6,155 nt of DNA. It comes from Candidatus Uhrbacteria bacterium RIFOXYB2_FULL_45_11. GTDB taxonomy: Bacteria > Patescibacteriota > Patescibacteriia > UBA9934 > GWF2-40-263. Position numbers and translations under genes: made by a program. Every line of letters starts with the position of its first letter. Position 1 is the stretch's first letter. The stretch lies in the NCBI GenBank assembly GCA_001791715.1, contig MGFD01000013.1, forward strand, positions 1 through 6,155, written 5' to 3'. Below the pieces are notes generated by a model. The model saw nothing but the letters and a program-made list of their open reading frames with translations, ran no database searches and had not been told where the DNA came from. Of this stretch, positions 1 to 5,588 are shown in pieces.

Positions 1-162
1 ACCAAACTTAACAAATTCGAATGCCTCCTCAAGTTCGAATCCTTGCTCACGCAAAACGTCAGGATTAGACCAGCCTGTTCCAAGTATCAGACCGATGCGG
101 GGTTTCTTGATAATCTTGTGATCATCCCATCCGCAAAGCCTTGTTTCACTTAGTCGCCCCAT
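1..162 (-). CDS. Probable purine nucleoside phosphorylase, N-terminal part (runs off left edge)
   Basis: An open frame runs from ATG at 162 to the window edge and gives 54 residues beginning MGRLSETRLCGWDDH. The segment RIGLILGTGW (about residues 22-31) resembles the N-terminal phosphate-binding strand and loop of family-1 purine nucleoside phosphorylases (IxIILGSGLG). The following FELEEAFEFVKFG resembles their early 'e-i-pF' region. Such enzymes split purine nucleosides with phosphate into base and ribose-1-phosphate, in the cytoplasm, for salvage. The neighbouring gene is a purine nucleotide enzyme, which fits. The gene lies just after the terminator of that neighbour, so it probably has its own promoter, but I see no convincing one. 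GTG at 168 and TTG at 174 are in-frame alternative starts and no Shine-Dalgarno decides between them. The family call rests on one motif in a fragment and could be a related nucleoside or methylthioadenosine phosphorylase. Confidence 0.55.
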   Translation of the reverse strand, partial: MGRLSETRLCGWDDHKIIKKPRIGLILGTGWSNPDVLREQGFELEEAFEFVKFG

Positions 163-210
163 ATTCACCGCCAAGCGTCTATGATTCAGACGCGTGCGTG
201 AGTGTGACAC

Positions 211-243
211 AAAACAAAAAGCCGGACAAGTTATGTCCAGCTT
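211..243 (-). terminator. Intrinsic terminator of the GuaB1-type gene, overlapping its stop codon
   Basis: Read on the minus strand, GCTGGACA pairs with TGTCCGGC (one T-G wobble) around a 5-nt loop, and is followed by TTTTTGTTTT. The left arm lies inside the last codons of the upstream gene, and its TAA (233-231) is in the loop. This closes the rluF-guaB1 transcription unit. Confidence 0.8.
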
Positions 244-1676
244 TTAGTGACTGGCTTTCCTTCTTCGTATCCTGATGCGGTCTGCACACCAACAATTGCC
301 TTTGCATGAAATTCATCAAGATTCCGTGCGCCCGAGTAGGTGCACGCACTTCGTACTCCCGCCGTAATCTCATCAAGGATATCTTCCACGCTCTCCTGAC
401 CAGGATTCAGATACATGCGTGTCTGACTGACCCCTTCTTCAAAAAATTCTTTTTGTGCTTGCTCAAACGGATCCGTATGTTCGGTTCGATTTGTGACCGC
501 TCTGCGCGACGCCATTCCGAATTGTTCTTTATACATGCGACCATTTTCATCAAACTGCACATCCGCCGGACTCTCATACGTTCCTGCAAACCACGTTCCG
601 ATCATAACGGAGTGCGCGCCGGCCGCGAGCGCGAGCGCAACATCACGTGGATGTTTTACGCCTCCATCCGCGCACACGAACGCTCTGTGCGCACGCGCGT
701 ATTTTGAGACTTCATGAACCGCTGAGAACTGTGGACGCCCAACACCGGTTGTCATGCGTGTTTTACACGCACCACCCGGACCAACTCCTACTTTCAAATG
801 TGTTGCTCCGGCATCGATCAAATCTTTTGCCGCTGCCTCACCCACAATATTGCCGGCCATGATCGGTTTTGATGGACCAACGAGCGAACGAGCTTTCTTT
901 ACAGCATCGATCATCATCTTCTGATGTCCGTGCGCGGTATCAAGCACAATCATGTCAACGCCGATTTGATTCAATCGATCAAGTGTTTCGTCGAGACCAG
1001 ATCTGATTCGAACCGCCACGGCCGTAAGAAGATTCCCACTTGCGTTAAGCGCCGGCTTATATTGCACCGCGCGAACACAGCCTTTCTTTGTCATAACGCC
1101 AGCGAGAGTTCCATCGGGATTTACGACCGGCGCAATCGAGAGTCGACGATCGTGCAATGTTTGAAAAATCTCTTTTGGCGATTGTGTACTTGGCACCGTA
1201 ATTACATCACGTGTCATGACATCAACAAGACGATTGTACCGATCTCGACGATACGCATCTTTTTCTGTAAAAATTCCGACCGGTTTATTTTGTGTATCGA
1301 CAATAACAACAGCACGATGTGCACGCTTATTAATGAGATTCAATGCGGTCTGCACAGACTCTTGTTCATCAAGAACAATCGGTGTCTCAAAAACCGGATG
1401 ACAAATCTTTGTTGCCTTTACAATCTCCTCAATGCGCTCAAGAGACATATCTTGTGTCAGGACAACAAGTCCACCTCTGCGCGTTACCGCTTCTGACATG
1501 CGCTTTCCTGCGACAGCCGTCATGTTTGAAACAACAATCGGCAAGGTCATGCCCGTGCCGTCTTGTGGCGAAAGATCCACGTTCATGCGTGAAACAACAT
1601 CCGAAAATTGCGGCATGAGAAAAACGTCCTGGTACGTCAGTTCTTTTTCAAAGTCAGCAGAGTGAAGAAAGTGCAT
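231..1676 (-). CDS. guaB1: GuaB1-type IMP dehydrogenase/GMP reductase family protein with CBS pair
   Basis: This 481-aa cytoplasmic enzyme belongs to the IMPDH/GMPR TIM-barrel family. The barrel begins at LTYQDVFLMP (13-22), is interrupted by two CBS repeats (about 97-205), and resumes to the end. The catalytic loop KVGVGPGGACKTR (295-307) keeps the nucleophile Cys304 and Thr306, and ADGGVKHPRDVALALAAGA (336-354) is the phosphate-binding region. Several segments match the actinobacterial GuaB1 subfamily as I recall it: DGTGMTLPIVVSNMTAVAG, TTGVGRPQFSAV, GTWFAGTYESP, FEEGVSQTRM and GVRSACTYSGA. The Arg-Tyr dyad of the IMPDH flap is not visible. A mycobacterial GuaB1 has been reported as a CBS-containing GMP reductase (GMP to IMP), so that reaction is more likely than IMP oxidation, though automatic annotation would probably say IMP dehydrogenase. 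The start is 8 nt after the rluF stop without a Shine-Dalgarno, suggesting translational coupling. Confidence 0.88.
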   Translation of the reverse strand: MHFLHSADFEKELTYQDVFLMPQFSDVVSRMNVDLSPQDGTGMTLPIVVSNMTAVAGKRMSEAVTRRGGLVVLTQDMSLERIEEIVKATKICHPVFETPIVLDEQESVQTALNLINKRAHRAVVIVDTQNKPVGIFTEKDAYRRDRYNRLVDVMTRDVITVPSTQSPKEIFQTLHDRRLSIAPVVNPDGTLAGVMTKKGCVRAVQYKPALNASGNLLTAVAVRIRSGLDETLDRLNQIGVDMIVLDTAHGHQKMMIDAVKKARSLVGPSKPIMAGNIVGEAAAKDLIDAGATHLKVGVGPGGACKTRMTTGVGRPQFSAVHEVSKYARAHRAFVCADGGVKHPRDVALALAAGAHSVMIGTWFAGTYESPADVQFDENGRMYKEQFGMASRRAVTNRTEHTDPFEQAQKEFFEEGVSQTRMYLNPGQESVEDILDEITAGVRSACTYSGARNLDEFHAKAIVGVQTASGYEEGKPVTKSWT

Positions 1677-1684
1677 AATAAATT

Positions 1685-2437
1685 TTATTCAAACGAAATT
1701 CTTTGTTCTGGTTGTGGTGCCGATGCAGTGGGCTCATCCATCTTCAACAGCTTTTTCAGTTGAACAACTTCTGTGTTCGTGAGCTCTCGGTGTTGTCCGA
1801 CGATCAAATTGCCGAGTTCGATGTTCATGACGCGAATGCGCATGAGCTTTCGCACGTCATACCCGAGTTCTTCACACATGCGGCGAATCTGACGATTGCG
1901 TCCTTCTGTGAGCGTGATATGGAATGTGTCGTCGGCCGATCGAGTAACGATTGCAGGCTTCGTCATGGATCCAAGGATCACAATTCCACGACGCATCGTC
2001 TCAAGGTCTTTATCCGCGATCGGTTTATCGACTGTGACAACATATTCCTTATCGTGGTCGTATCGAGGGTGTGTGATGCGCTCTGAGAGTCGGCCGTCAT
2101 TGGTGAGCAACAAGAGTCCACACGACGCAACATCCAATCGTCCGATTGGAAACACACGTTCCGGATAATTGATGTATTGAATCACGTTGTCATGTGCGTT
2201 TGGATCAACCGACGTAATAATTCCAACCGGTTTATGAAACGCAAGATAAACTTCTTTTGGCTTTGCGACCTGCAACATTTGGCCATCCACAACAACTTCA
2301 TCCGAATCATCCACTTTCAAACCAAGCTCGGCGACTTGTCCGTTTACCACAACTTTACCAGACGAAATAAGATCATCCGCTTTACGACGAGAACAGACAC
2401 CACGATCGGCAAGATATTTGTTGATACGGGTTTTCAT
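1685..2437 (-). CDS. rluF: RluF-like 23S rRNA pseudouridine synthase (RsuA/RluB/E/F family)
   Basis: A 250-aa enzyme that isomerises a uridine to pseudouridine in rRNA. An N-terminal S4 RNA-binding domain (residues 1-60, INKYLADRGVCSRRKAD) is followed by the catalytic domain. Its motif GRLDVASCGLLLLTNDG (99-115) carries the catalytic Asp102, and GRNRQIRRMCEELGYDVRKLMR (179-200) is the second family signature. The stretch KEYVVTVDKPI, GIVILGSMTKPA and RIRVMNIELGNL closely resembles Escherichia coli RluF (target U2604) rather than RluB or RsuA. The exact target is inferred from that likeness. The last 17 residues form a Pro/Ala/Glu-rich tail with no domain. ATG at 2437 is only 9 nt from an extended -10 box, so the mRNA is probably near-leaderless. 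It is first in a two-gene unit with guaB1, 8 nt downstream. Confidence 0.88.
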   Translation of the reverse strand: MKTRINKYLADRGVCSRRKADDLISSGKVVVNGQVAELGLKVDDSDEVVVDGQMLQVAKPKEVYLAFHKPVGIITSVDPNAHDNVIQYINYPERVFPIGRLDVASCGLLLLTNDGRLSERITHPRYDHDKEYVVTVDKPIADKDLETMRRGIVILGSMTKPAIVTRSADDTFHITLTEGRNRQIRRMCEELGYDVRKLMRIRVMNIELGNLIVGQHRELTNTEVVQLKKLLKMDEPTASAPQPEQRISFE

Positions 2438-2446
2438 AGCGGAAGT

Positions 2447-2475
2447 ATTGTAACACAGGAATGCTTGAGGTACAG
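2447..2475 (-). promoter_or_regulatory. Extended -10 promoter of rluF giving a near-leaderless mRNA
   Basis: On the minus strand TGT-TACAAT (2455-2447) is an extended -10 with 5 of 6 consensus bases. The -35 position (2475-2470) falls inside the left arm of the neighbouring palindrome and matches poorly. Transcription predicted 7 nt downstream starts at about 2440, leaving a leader of only 0-3 nt before ATG at 2437. No Shine-Dalgarno is present, as expected for a leaderless start. Confidence 0.6.
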
Positions 2476-2570
2476 ATTACAAATGGCGGCATACAGATAT
2501 ACAGATTCTCGTCCTCAAGGTTTTTCCCATCTGTATATCTGTATTTTTTATCTGTAATCTGTACCTCAAG
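2464..2570. repeat. 107-bp nested palindrome built from TACAGAT units
   Basis: Two nested perfect inverted repeats share a centre offset by only one base. The outer arms are 18 bp (2464-2481 with 2553-2570, CTTGAGGTACAGATTACA and its complement). The inner arms are 16 bp (2491-2506 with 2529-2544, ATACAGATATACAGAT and its complement). TACAGAT occurs three times on the left (2471, 2492, 2500), and ATCTGTA four times on the right (2529, 2537, 2550, 2557). The terminal CCTCAAG recurs at the centre (2513-2519). The element fills the gap between the pyrE-like terminator and the rluF promoter, has no coding potential, and looks like a MITE-like or REP-like insertion that could form a long hairpin or cruciform. 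Confidence 0.85.
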
Positions 2571-2581
2571 TGTTTCTATCA

Positions 2582-2609
2582 CAAAAAAACAGACACGTCA
2601 TGTGTCTGT
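2582..2609 (-). terminator. Intrinsic terminator of the pyrE-like gene
   Basis: On the minus strand, ACAGACAC pairs with GTGTCTGT around a 5-nt loop and runs into seven consecutive T. It begins 5 nt after the TAG stop (2616-2614), so transcription of the ABC-F/pyrE-like unit should end here. Confidence 0.88.
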
Positions 2610-2613
2610 GAGT

Positions 2614-3330
2614 CTACTTGGTCTTCAGATAGATACGTTCAGAACCAGCGGCGCAGAGCGGACAATCCTTGAGATTCCATGTGTTGAAGTTGAAACTTCG
2701 CACTTCATACAAAGGAACATTCTCAAAAGTTGAGGCTGTCGACTGATTCACCAGAGCAAAAACGTAAGGCATAAACGCAATCGGTTCTGGATTTCCTCGC
2801 ACGAGCCCTTTACGAACCTCGGATAATGTCTCTAGCGATGTCACAAGTCCTTCAACTTGCACAACCCATTCACCCCGTTTAATCGCAACCTGTTTCCAAA
2901 TCTGTTTCTGCCCAATCCCTTTCTGCGTGAAATCACTTTTTACACCGAGTTGGCGCGCGACTTCAAAGGCAAGAACAGCCCCTGTTTGATCAGAACCAAT
3001 CACCCAGTCAGGAATAAATTGACCCATGTGGGATTGATCGATGATCCGATCCGCAATTTGCGCGGCCATGATTTCGCAGAGGGTTGCATACTTGAGCACA
3101 CAACGCACATCCATGAATCCATCCGAACATTTCCCGGAAGCCAACACCATGTGTGGATCTTTTGGATCACCTGAGTGTTGCCACAGAGCGCCACATTCTT
3201 TGAAAATGTGATCGAGCGTATCCGGATCAAGGGATGTTCGCAGATTATCTGGACGAAGCTTCAGCAATTCTGGTAGCTTCATCTGCATGATTTGTGAAAC
3301 ATCGAGAAGATCAAGTGATCGCACCAACAT
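2614..3330 (-). CDS. Divergent orotate phosphoribosyltransferase-like protein (type I PRTase fold)
   Basis: A 238-aa protein, somewhat longer than the usual 200-215 aa of PyrE. HMVLASGKCSDGFMDVRCVL (60-79) matches the OPRT N-terminal signature (HFxLxSGxHSDxY). PDWVIGSDQTGAVLAFEVARQLG (107-129) matches the strand-helix that precedes the dimer-interface loop. OPRT joins orotate to PRPP to give OMP in pyrimidine synthesis. However, the PRPP-binding motif, normally hydrophobic residues then two acidic residues and a T/G-rich loop (VDDVITAG in E. coli), reads VQVEGLVTSLE (158-168). The second acidic residue is Gly161 and the glycine-rich end is lost. The C-terminus carries CPLC (223-226), possibly a structural pair of cysteines. 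A strong Shine-Dalgarno fixes ATG at 3330. It lies 68 nt after ABC-F with no terminator between, so they are probably co-transcribed. Substrate is uncertain. Confidence 0.7.
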   Translation of the reverse strand: MLVRSLDLLDVSQIMQMKLPELLKLRPDNLRTSLDPDTLDHIFKECGALWQHSGDPKDPHMVLASGKCSDGFMDVRCVLKYATLCEIMAAQIADRIIDQSHMGQFIPDWVIGSDQTGAVLAFEVARQLGVKSDFTQKGIGQKQIWKQVAIKRGEWVVQVEGLVTSLETLSEVRKGLVRGNPEPIAFMPYVFALVNQSTASTFENVPLYEVRSFNFNTWNLKDCPLCAAGSERIYLKTK

Positions 3331-3334
3331 CGGG

Positions 3335-3344
3335 CACCTTCCTT
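3335..3344 (-). promoter_or_regulatory. Strong Shine-Dalgarno of the pyrE-like gene
   Basis: AAGGAAGGTG lies 4 nt before ATG at 3330 (its AAGGA part is 9 nt away). It is the only clear Shine-Dalgarno among the complete genes here and fits an internal operon cistron. The first genes of two units instead have near-leaderless starts. Confidence 0.7.
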
Positions 3345-3398
3345 TTGATAAAGAACTTCTTGCAAAACAACCTGAACGACCTTAACAAAAAGAGAGGC

Positions 3399-5189
3399 TT
3401 ATGACAACCCCTCGATCTGTTCTTGCAATTTAAACCACTCGTCTTCTTTTTGTTTATATTCCTCATCGAGCTCGCCGAGCCGTGTAGCTTTCTCTGGCGC
3501 GTATTCCGTTGGATTGTCGAAATAGAACTGGAGAATCTCACTGCGCTCGCGGTCTAAGCCTTTCATGAGTTTCTCAAGACGCTCAACGGCGCGTTGGAGT
3601 TCTTTGAGCTTCGCGCGCTTCTCGGCTCGTTCCACACCTCCCCCCAACTCCCTCCTTGATAAGGAGGGAGAGTTCGTGTCGTGTTCCGCTTCGAGCACCA
3701 TCAGTTCGGCGAGATCCGCTACGTACTCCTCATACGGCCCCGGATAATTTCTCAGAGTTCCAAAACGAATTTCGAGAACCTTATCGCAAAGCGCGTTCAC
3801 GAATGTTCGAGCGTGAGAAACAAAGATCACTGTTCCTGCATATTGTTTCAATGCGACCGCGAGCGCTTCGGCCGTCTCGACGTCCAAGTGGTTTGTTGGC
3901 TCGTCGAGAAGGAGGACAGAATGTTCGTGCAAAAGAATTCCGGCGAGACACAAACGCGCGCGTTCGCCGCCCGAGAGAACACTCGTTGGCTTTTCAAGAT
4001 CATCATCACGGAACAAGAAGTTCCCTGCCATCATGAGAATACGTTCACCGCTCGAGACATGCGGCGCCATGCGCATCAAATAATTGAGCACGGTCTCATT
4101 TGGAATCAGTGTTGCATCCACTTTCTGATCGTAATATCCAATGTCGGCGTGATGCCACCATTTGAGTTTGCCCGAGAGTGGTTCGAGTAGTCCTGCGAGT
4201 GTTTTGAGTAATGTTGTCTTTCCTTGTCCGTTTTCTCCCGCAATCACAACCTTGTCTCCGCGATTAATATGAAAATTGATCTTGTCGACAATGACTTTCT
4301 CGCCATAACCCACAGACACTTCCTCTGCGTAAACTGCCGTACCAGGTGGAACCAGTGGGCATTGGATCTTGATCTTCGTCGTAGCAAGATCTGCATGTAC
4401 GCCCGCAATCTTCTTTCTTAGTTTCGCGATGTGCTTCGATTTGCTCTGTGCCCGAGATGCCATCGTCGCCTTTGCACCAAATCGATCAACGAATTCTTGA
4501 TGATGTTCAATCTCACGCGCAAGCTTTTTATTTGTGCGAAGCGCATATTCTCGTTGTTCTTCCTTGAACACTAAATAGTTTTCTACGGTTCCGTCATACG
4601 TTGTGAGTTCTCCGCGCTCGAGTTCGAATGTGGTTGTACAAGTATTCTCAAGAAACTCGCGGTCATGGGCAACAAGAATGAAACTGCCTTTATACGATTT
4701 CAAGAAATGCTCAAGGAGCAGCAGTGTGTTCAAATCGAGATAGTTCACTGGCTCATCGAGCAGCAACAAGTTTGGTTCTTCAAGAAGCATCGCCACAATC
4801 TTTACACGCATTTGATATCCCCCCGAAAGTTGCGCGGCGGTCTTCTCGAGATGATCCGTATGCAATCCAAACTCGGACGCGAGTTTTGCGATCGTCCACA
4901 CAGGTTTGCCGGTTCGCGTTTCGAGAAATGTTGCGACTGATACGTCGCTCGGCAAAACTTCGTGCTGGCGAATAACACCGACGCGTGTGCGATCGAATAT
5001 TTTAAAGTCACCTGAATCGCGTTCCTCGGCGCCGGTCAACATGTTCATGAGGGTGGTCTTTCCTGATCCATTCCGCCCAATGAGCGCAATCTTTTGTCCT
5101 TCGCCCACAACAAACGAGACGTCTTTTACAACGACCTGTTTTCCATATGTTTTGTTGAGGTGATTCACTTCGAGCAATGGACGGGACAT
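3399..5189 (-). CDS. ABC-F family ATPase (ribosome-associated, duplicated ABC domains)
   Basis: A 596-aa cytoplasmic protein with two ABC ATPase domains and no membrane segment. Domain 1 has Walker A GRNGSGKTT (38-46), signature LSGGYQMRV (121-129) and Walker B LLLLDEPVNYLD (141-152). The inter-domain linker (about 205-270) is charged and contains FVDRFGAKATMASRAQSKSK (233-252), typical of Uup/YheS/YbiT-like ABC-F proteins. Domain 2 has GENGQGKTT (318-326), LSGGERAR (405-412) and LLLLDEPTNHLD (425-436). A C-terminal coiled coil (about 517-595) follows. ABC-F proteins act on ribosomes by entering the E site to affect elongation or relieve stalling; resistance to antibiotics is not evident here. 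Domain 1 has PVNYLD for PTNHLD, and the second switch reads VSHAR for VSHDR. Residues 505-519 come from a palindromic element. It is first in a unit with the pyrE-like gene and starts at a near-leaderless ATG. Confidence 0.92.
   Translation of the reverse strand: MSRPLLEVNHLNKTYGKQVVVKDVSFVVGEGQKIALIGRNGSGKTTLMNMLTGAEERDSGDFKIFDRTRVGVIRQHEVLPSDVSVATFLETRTGKPVWTIAKLASEFGLHTDHLEKTAAQLSGGYQMRVKIVAMLLEEPNLLLLDEPVNYLDLNTLLLLEHFLKSYKGSFILVAHDREFLENTCTTTFELERGELTTYDGTVENYLVFKEEQREYALRTNKKLAREIEHHQEFVDRFGAKATMASRAQSKSKHIAKLRKKIAGVHADLATTKIKIQCPLVPPGTAVYAEEVSVGYGEKVIVDKINFHINRGDKVVIAGENGQGKTTLLKTLAGLLEPLSGKLKWWHHADIGYYDQKVDATLIPNETVLNYLMRMAPHVSSGERILMMAGNFLFRDDDLEKPTSVLSGGERARLCLAGILLHEHSVLLLDEPTNHLDVETAEALAVALKQYAGTVIFVSHARTFVNALCDKVLEIRFGTLRNYPGPYEEYVADLAELMVLEAEHDTNSPSLSRRELGGGVERAEKRAKLKELQRAVERLEKLMKGLDRERSEILQFYFDNPTEYAPEKATRLGELDEEYKQKEDEWFKLQEQIEGLS
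3640..3674 (-). repeat. Palindromic element inserted in frame in the ABC-F gene
   Basis: CTCCCTCCTT (3648-3657) and its exact complement (3661-3670) flank a GAT spacer, giving a 10-bp perfect hairpin next to a C-run (G-run on the minus strand, 3640-3645). It encodes NSPSLSRRELGGGVE between the end of the second ATPase domain and the coiled coil. The composition (Ser/Pro/Arg, then Gly) is unlike the surrounding Glu/Lys/Leu-rich sequence. I recall near-identical CCCTCCTTATCAAGGAGGG repeats scattered in other bacterial genomes, so this looks like a protein-coding copy of a dispersed repeat. Insert limits are approximate. Confidence 0.7.
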
Positions 5190-5198
5190 AGTGCGACA

Positions 5199-5208
5199 AT
5201 ACTAACAC
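5199..5208 (-). promoter_or_regulatory. Extended -10 promoter of the ABC-F gene giving a near-leaderless mRNA
   Basis: TGT-TAGTAT (5207-5199) on the minus strand is an extended -10 (4 of 6 consensus bases) with no recognisable -35. Its last base is 10 nt before the A of ATG at 5189, exactly as in the rluF promoter, and the shared string TGTGTTA has the same spacing in both. The predicted start is about 5192, leaving a leader of 0-3 nt without Shine-Dalgarno. Confidence 0.55.
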
Positions 5209-5216
5209 ATGTACCT

Positions 5217-5247
5217 AAAAAAATCCCTCAGAAATCTGAGGGATTTT
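5217..5247 (-). terminator. Intrinsic terminator of the cupin gene
   Basis: The minus strand shows TCCCTCAGA pairing with TCTGAGGGA (extended by A-T pairs) around a very short loop, then seven T (5223-5217). It starts 3 nt after the cupin stop. The other strand also ends in TTTT, so weak bidirectional action is possible, but no plus-strand gene needs it. Confidence 0.9.
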
Positions 5248-5249
5248 AC

Positions 5250-5588
5250 TTACACGTTTGACTCACCAAATGCTTCATCTTCTGAGTCTGCATCCGCATC
5301 CGCTTTTGTGATGTGCACGCGGCCATCGATATGATTCGCCGGCACATAAACCGTCGCGACCTTCAGTGGTTCTGTGCCGGTATTTTTGAAATTGTGTTTT
5401 GTTCCAGGAGTCACAATAACAACGTCACCGGCTGTAATTGTTTGAACTTCACCATCAAGAATAGATTCACCGGACCCGGATTGAAAATACAATGTTTGCT
5501 CTACATGACCATGAACCTCATCTCCAACCTCGCCACCTGGTGGAACACTCATCACGACAAGCTGAGACTTTTTTCCCGTAAAAATCAC
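5250..5588 (-). CDS. Small cupin-domain protein (N-terminus lost by frameshift or internal GTG start)
   Basis: A 112-residue single-domain cupin, read from GTG at 5588. Motif 1 is GDEVHGHVEQTLYFQSGSG (22-40) with putative metal ligands His26 and His28. Motif 2 is GDVVIVTPGTKHNFKNTG (54-71) with His65. SQLVVMSVPPGGEVGDEVH and VYVPANHIDGRVH match a family of small uncharacterised cupins whose members carry about 20 more N-terminal residues. Here those residues are encoded upstream but in another frame, so the annotated GTG may only be where the frame happens to permit a start. A six-stranded jelly-roll barrel that binds a metal is expected; the substrate is unknown. The tail after the barrel is acidic (DADADSEDEAFGE). 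The gene sits alone between a 52-bp palindrome and its own terminator. Confidence 0.8.
   Translation of the reverse strand: MIFTGKKSQLVVMSVPPGGEVGDEVHGHVEQTLYFQSGSGESILDGEVQTITAGDVVIVTPGTKHNFKNTGTEPLKVATVYVPANHIDGRVHITKADADADSEDEAFGESNV

Noticed and set aside
924..1496. A 190-codon plus-strand open frame and several other plus-strand frames across 306-1665
   Set aside because: They are antisense to the strongly supported GuaB1-type gene, have Cys/Arg/His-rich compositions typical of shadow frames, and show no motif or ribosome binding site.
1677..1690. TAAAAT (1687-1682) as a -10 for a separate guaB1 transcript
   Set aside because: It is 5 nt from the ATG, so the start site would fall near or inside the first codon. 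No -35 or TGn extension is present, and the 8-nt gap to rluF favours coupling. It cannot be fully excluded.
2464..2570. TACAGAT repeats as a CRISPR array
   Set aside because: The repeats are 7 bases, partly adjacent and arranged as an inverted repeat; there are no uniform spacers and no cas genes.
2382..2733. Open frames on both strands across the TACAGAT palindrome
   Set aside because: They consist largely of translated inverted repeat, overlap a terminator and a promoter, and have no recognisable protein sequence.
3331..3398. A separate promoter between ABC-F and the pyrE-like gene
   Set aside because: No pair of -35 and -10 boxes at usable spacing is seen, there is no terminator between the genes, and a strong Shine-Dalgarno fits an internal cistron.
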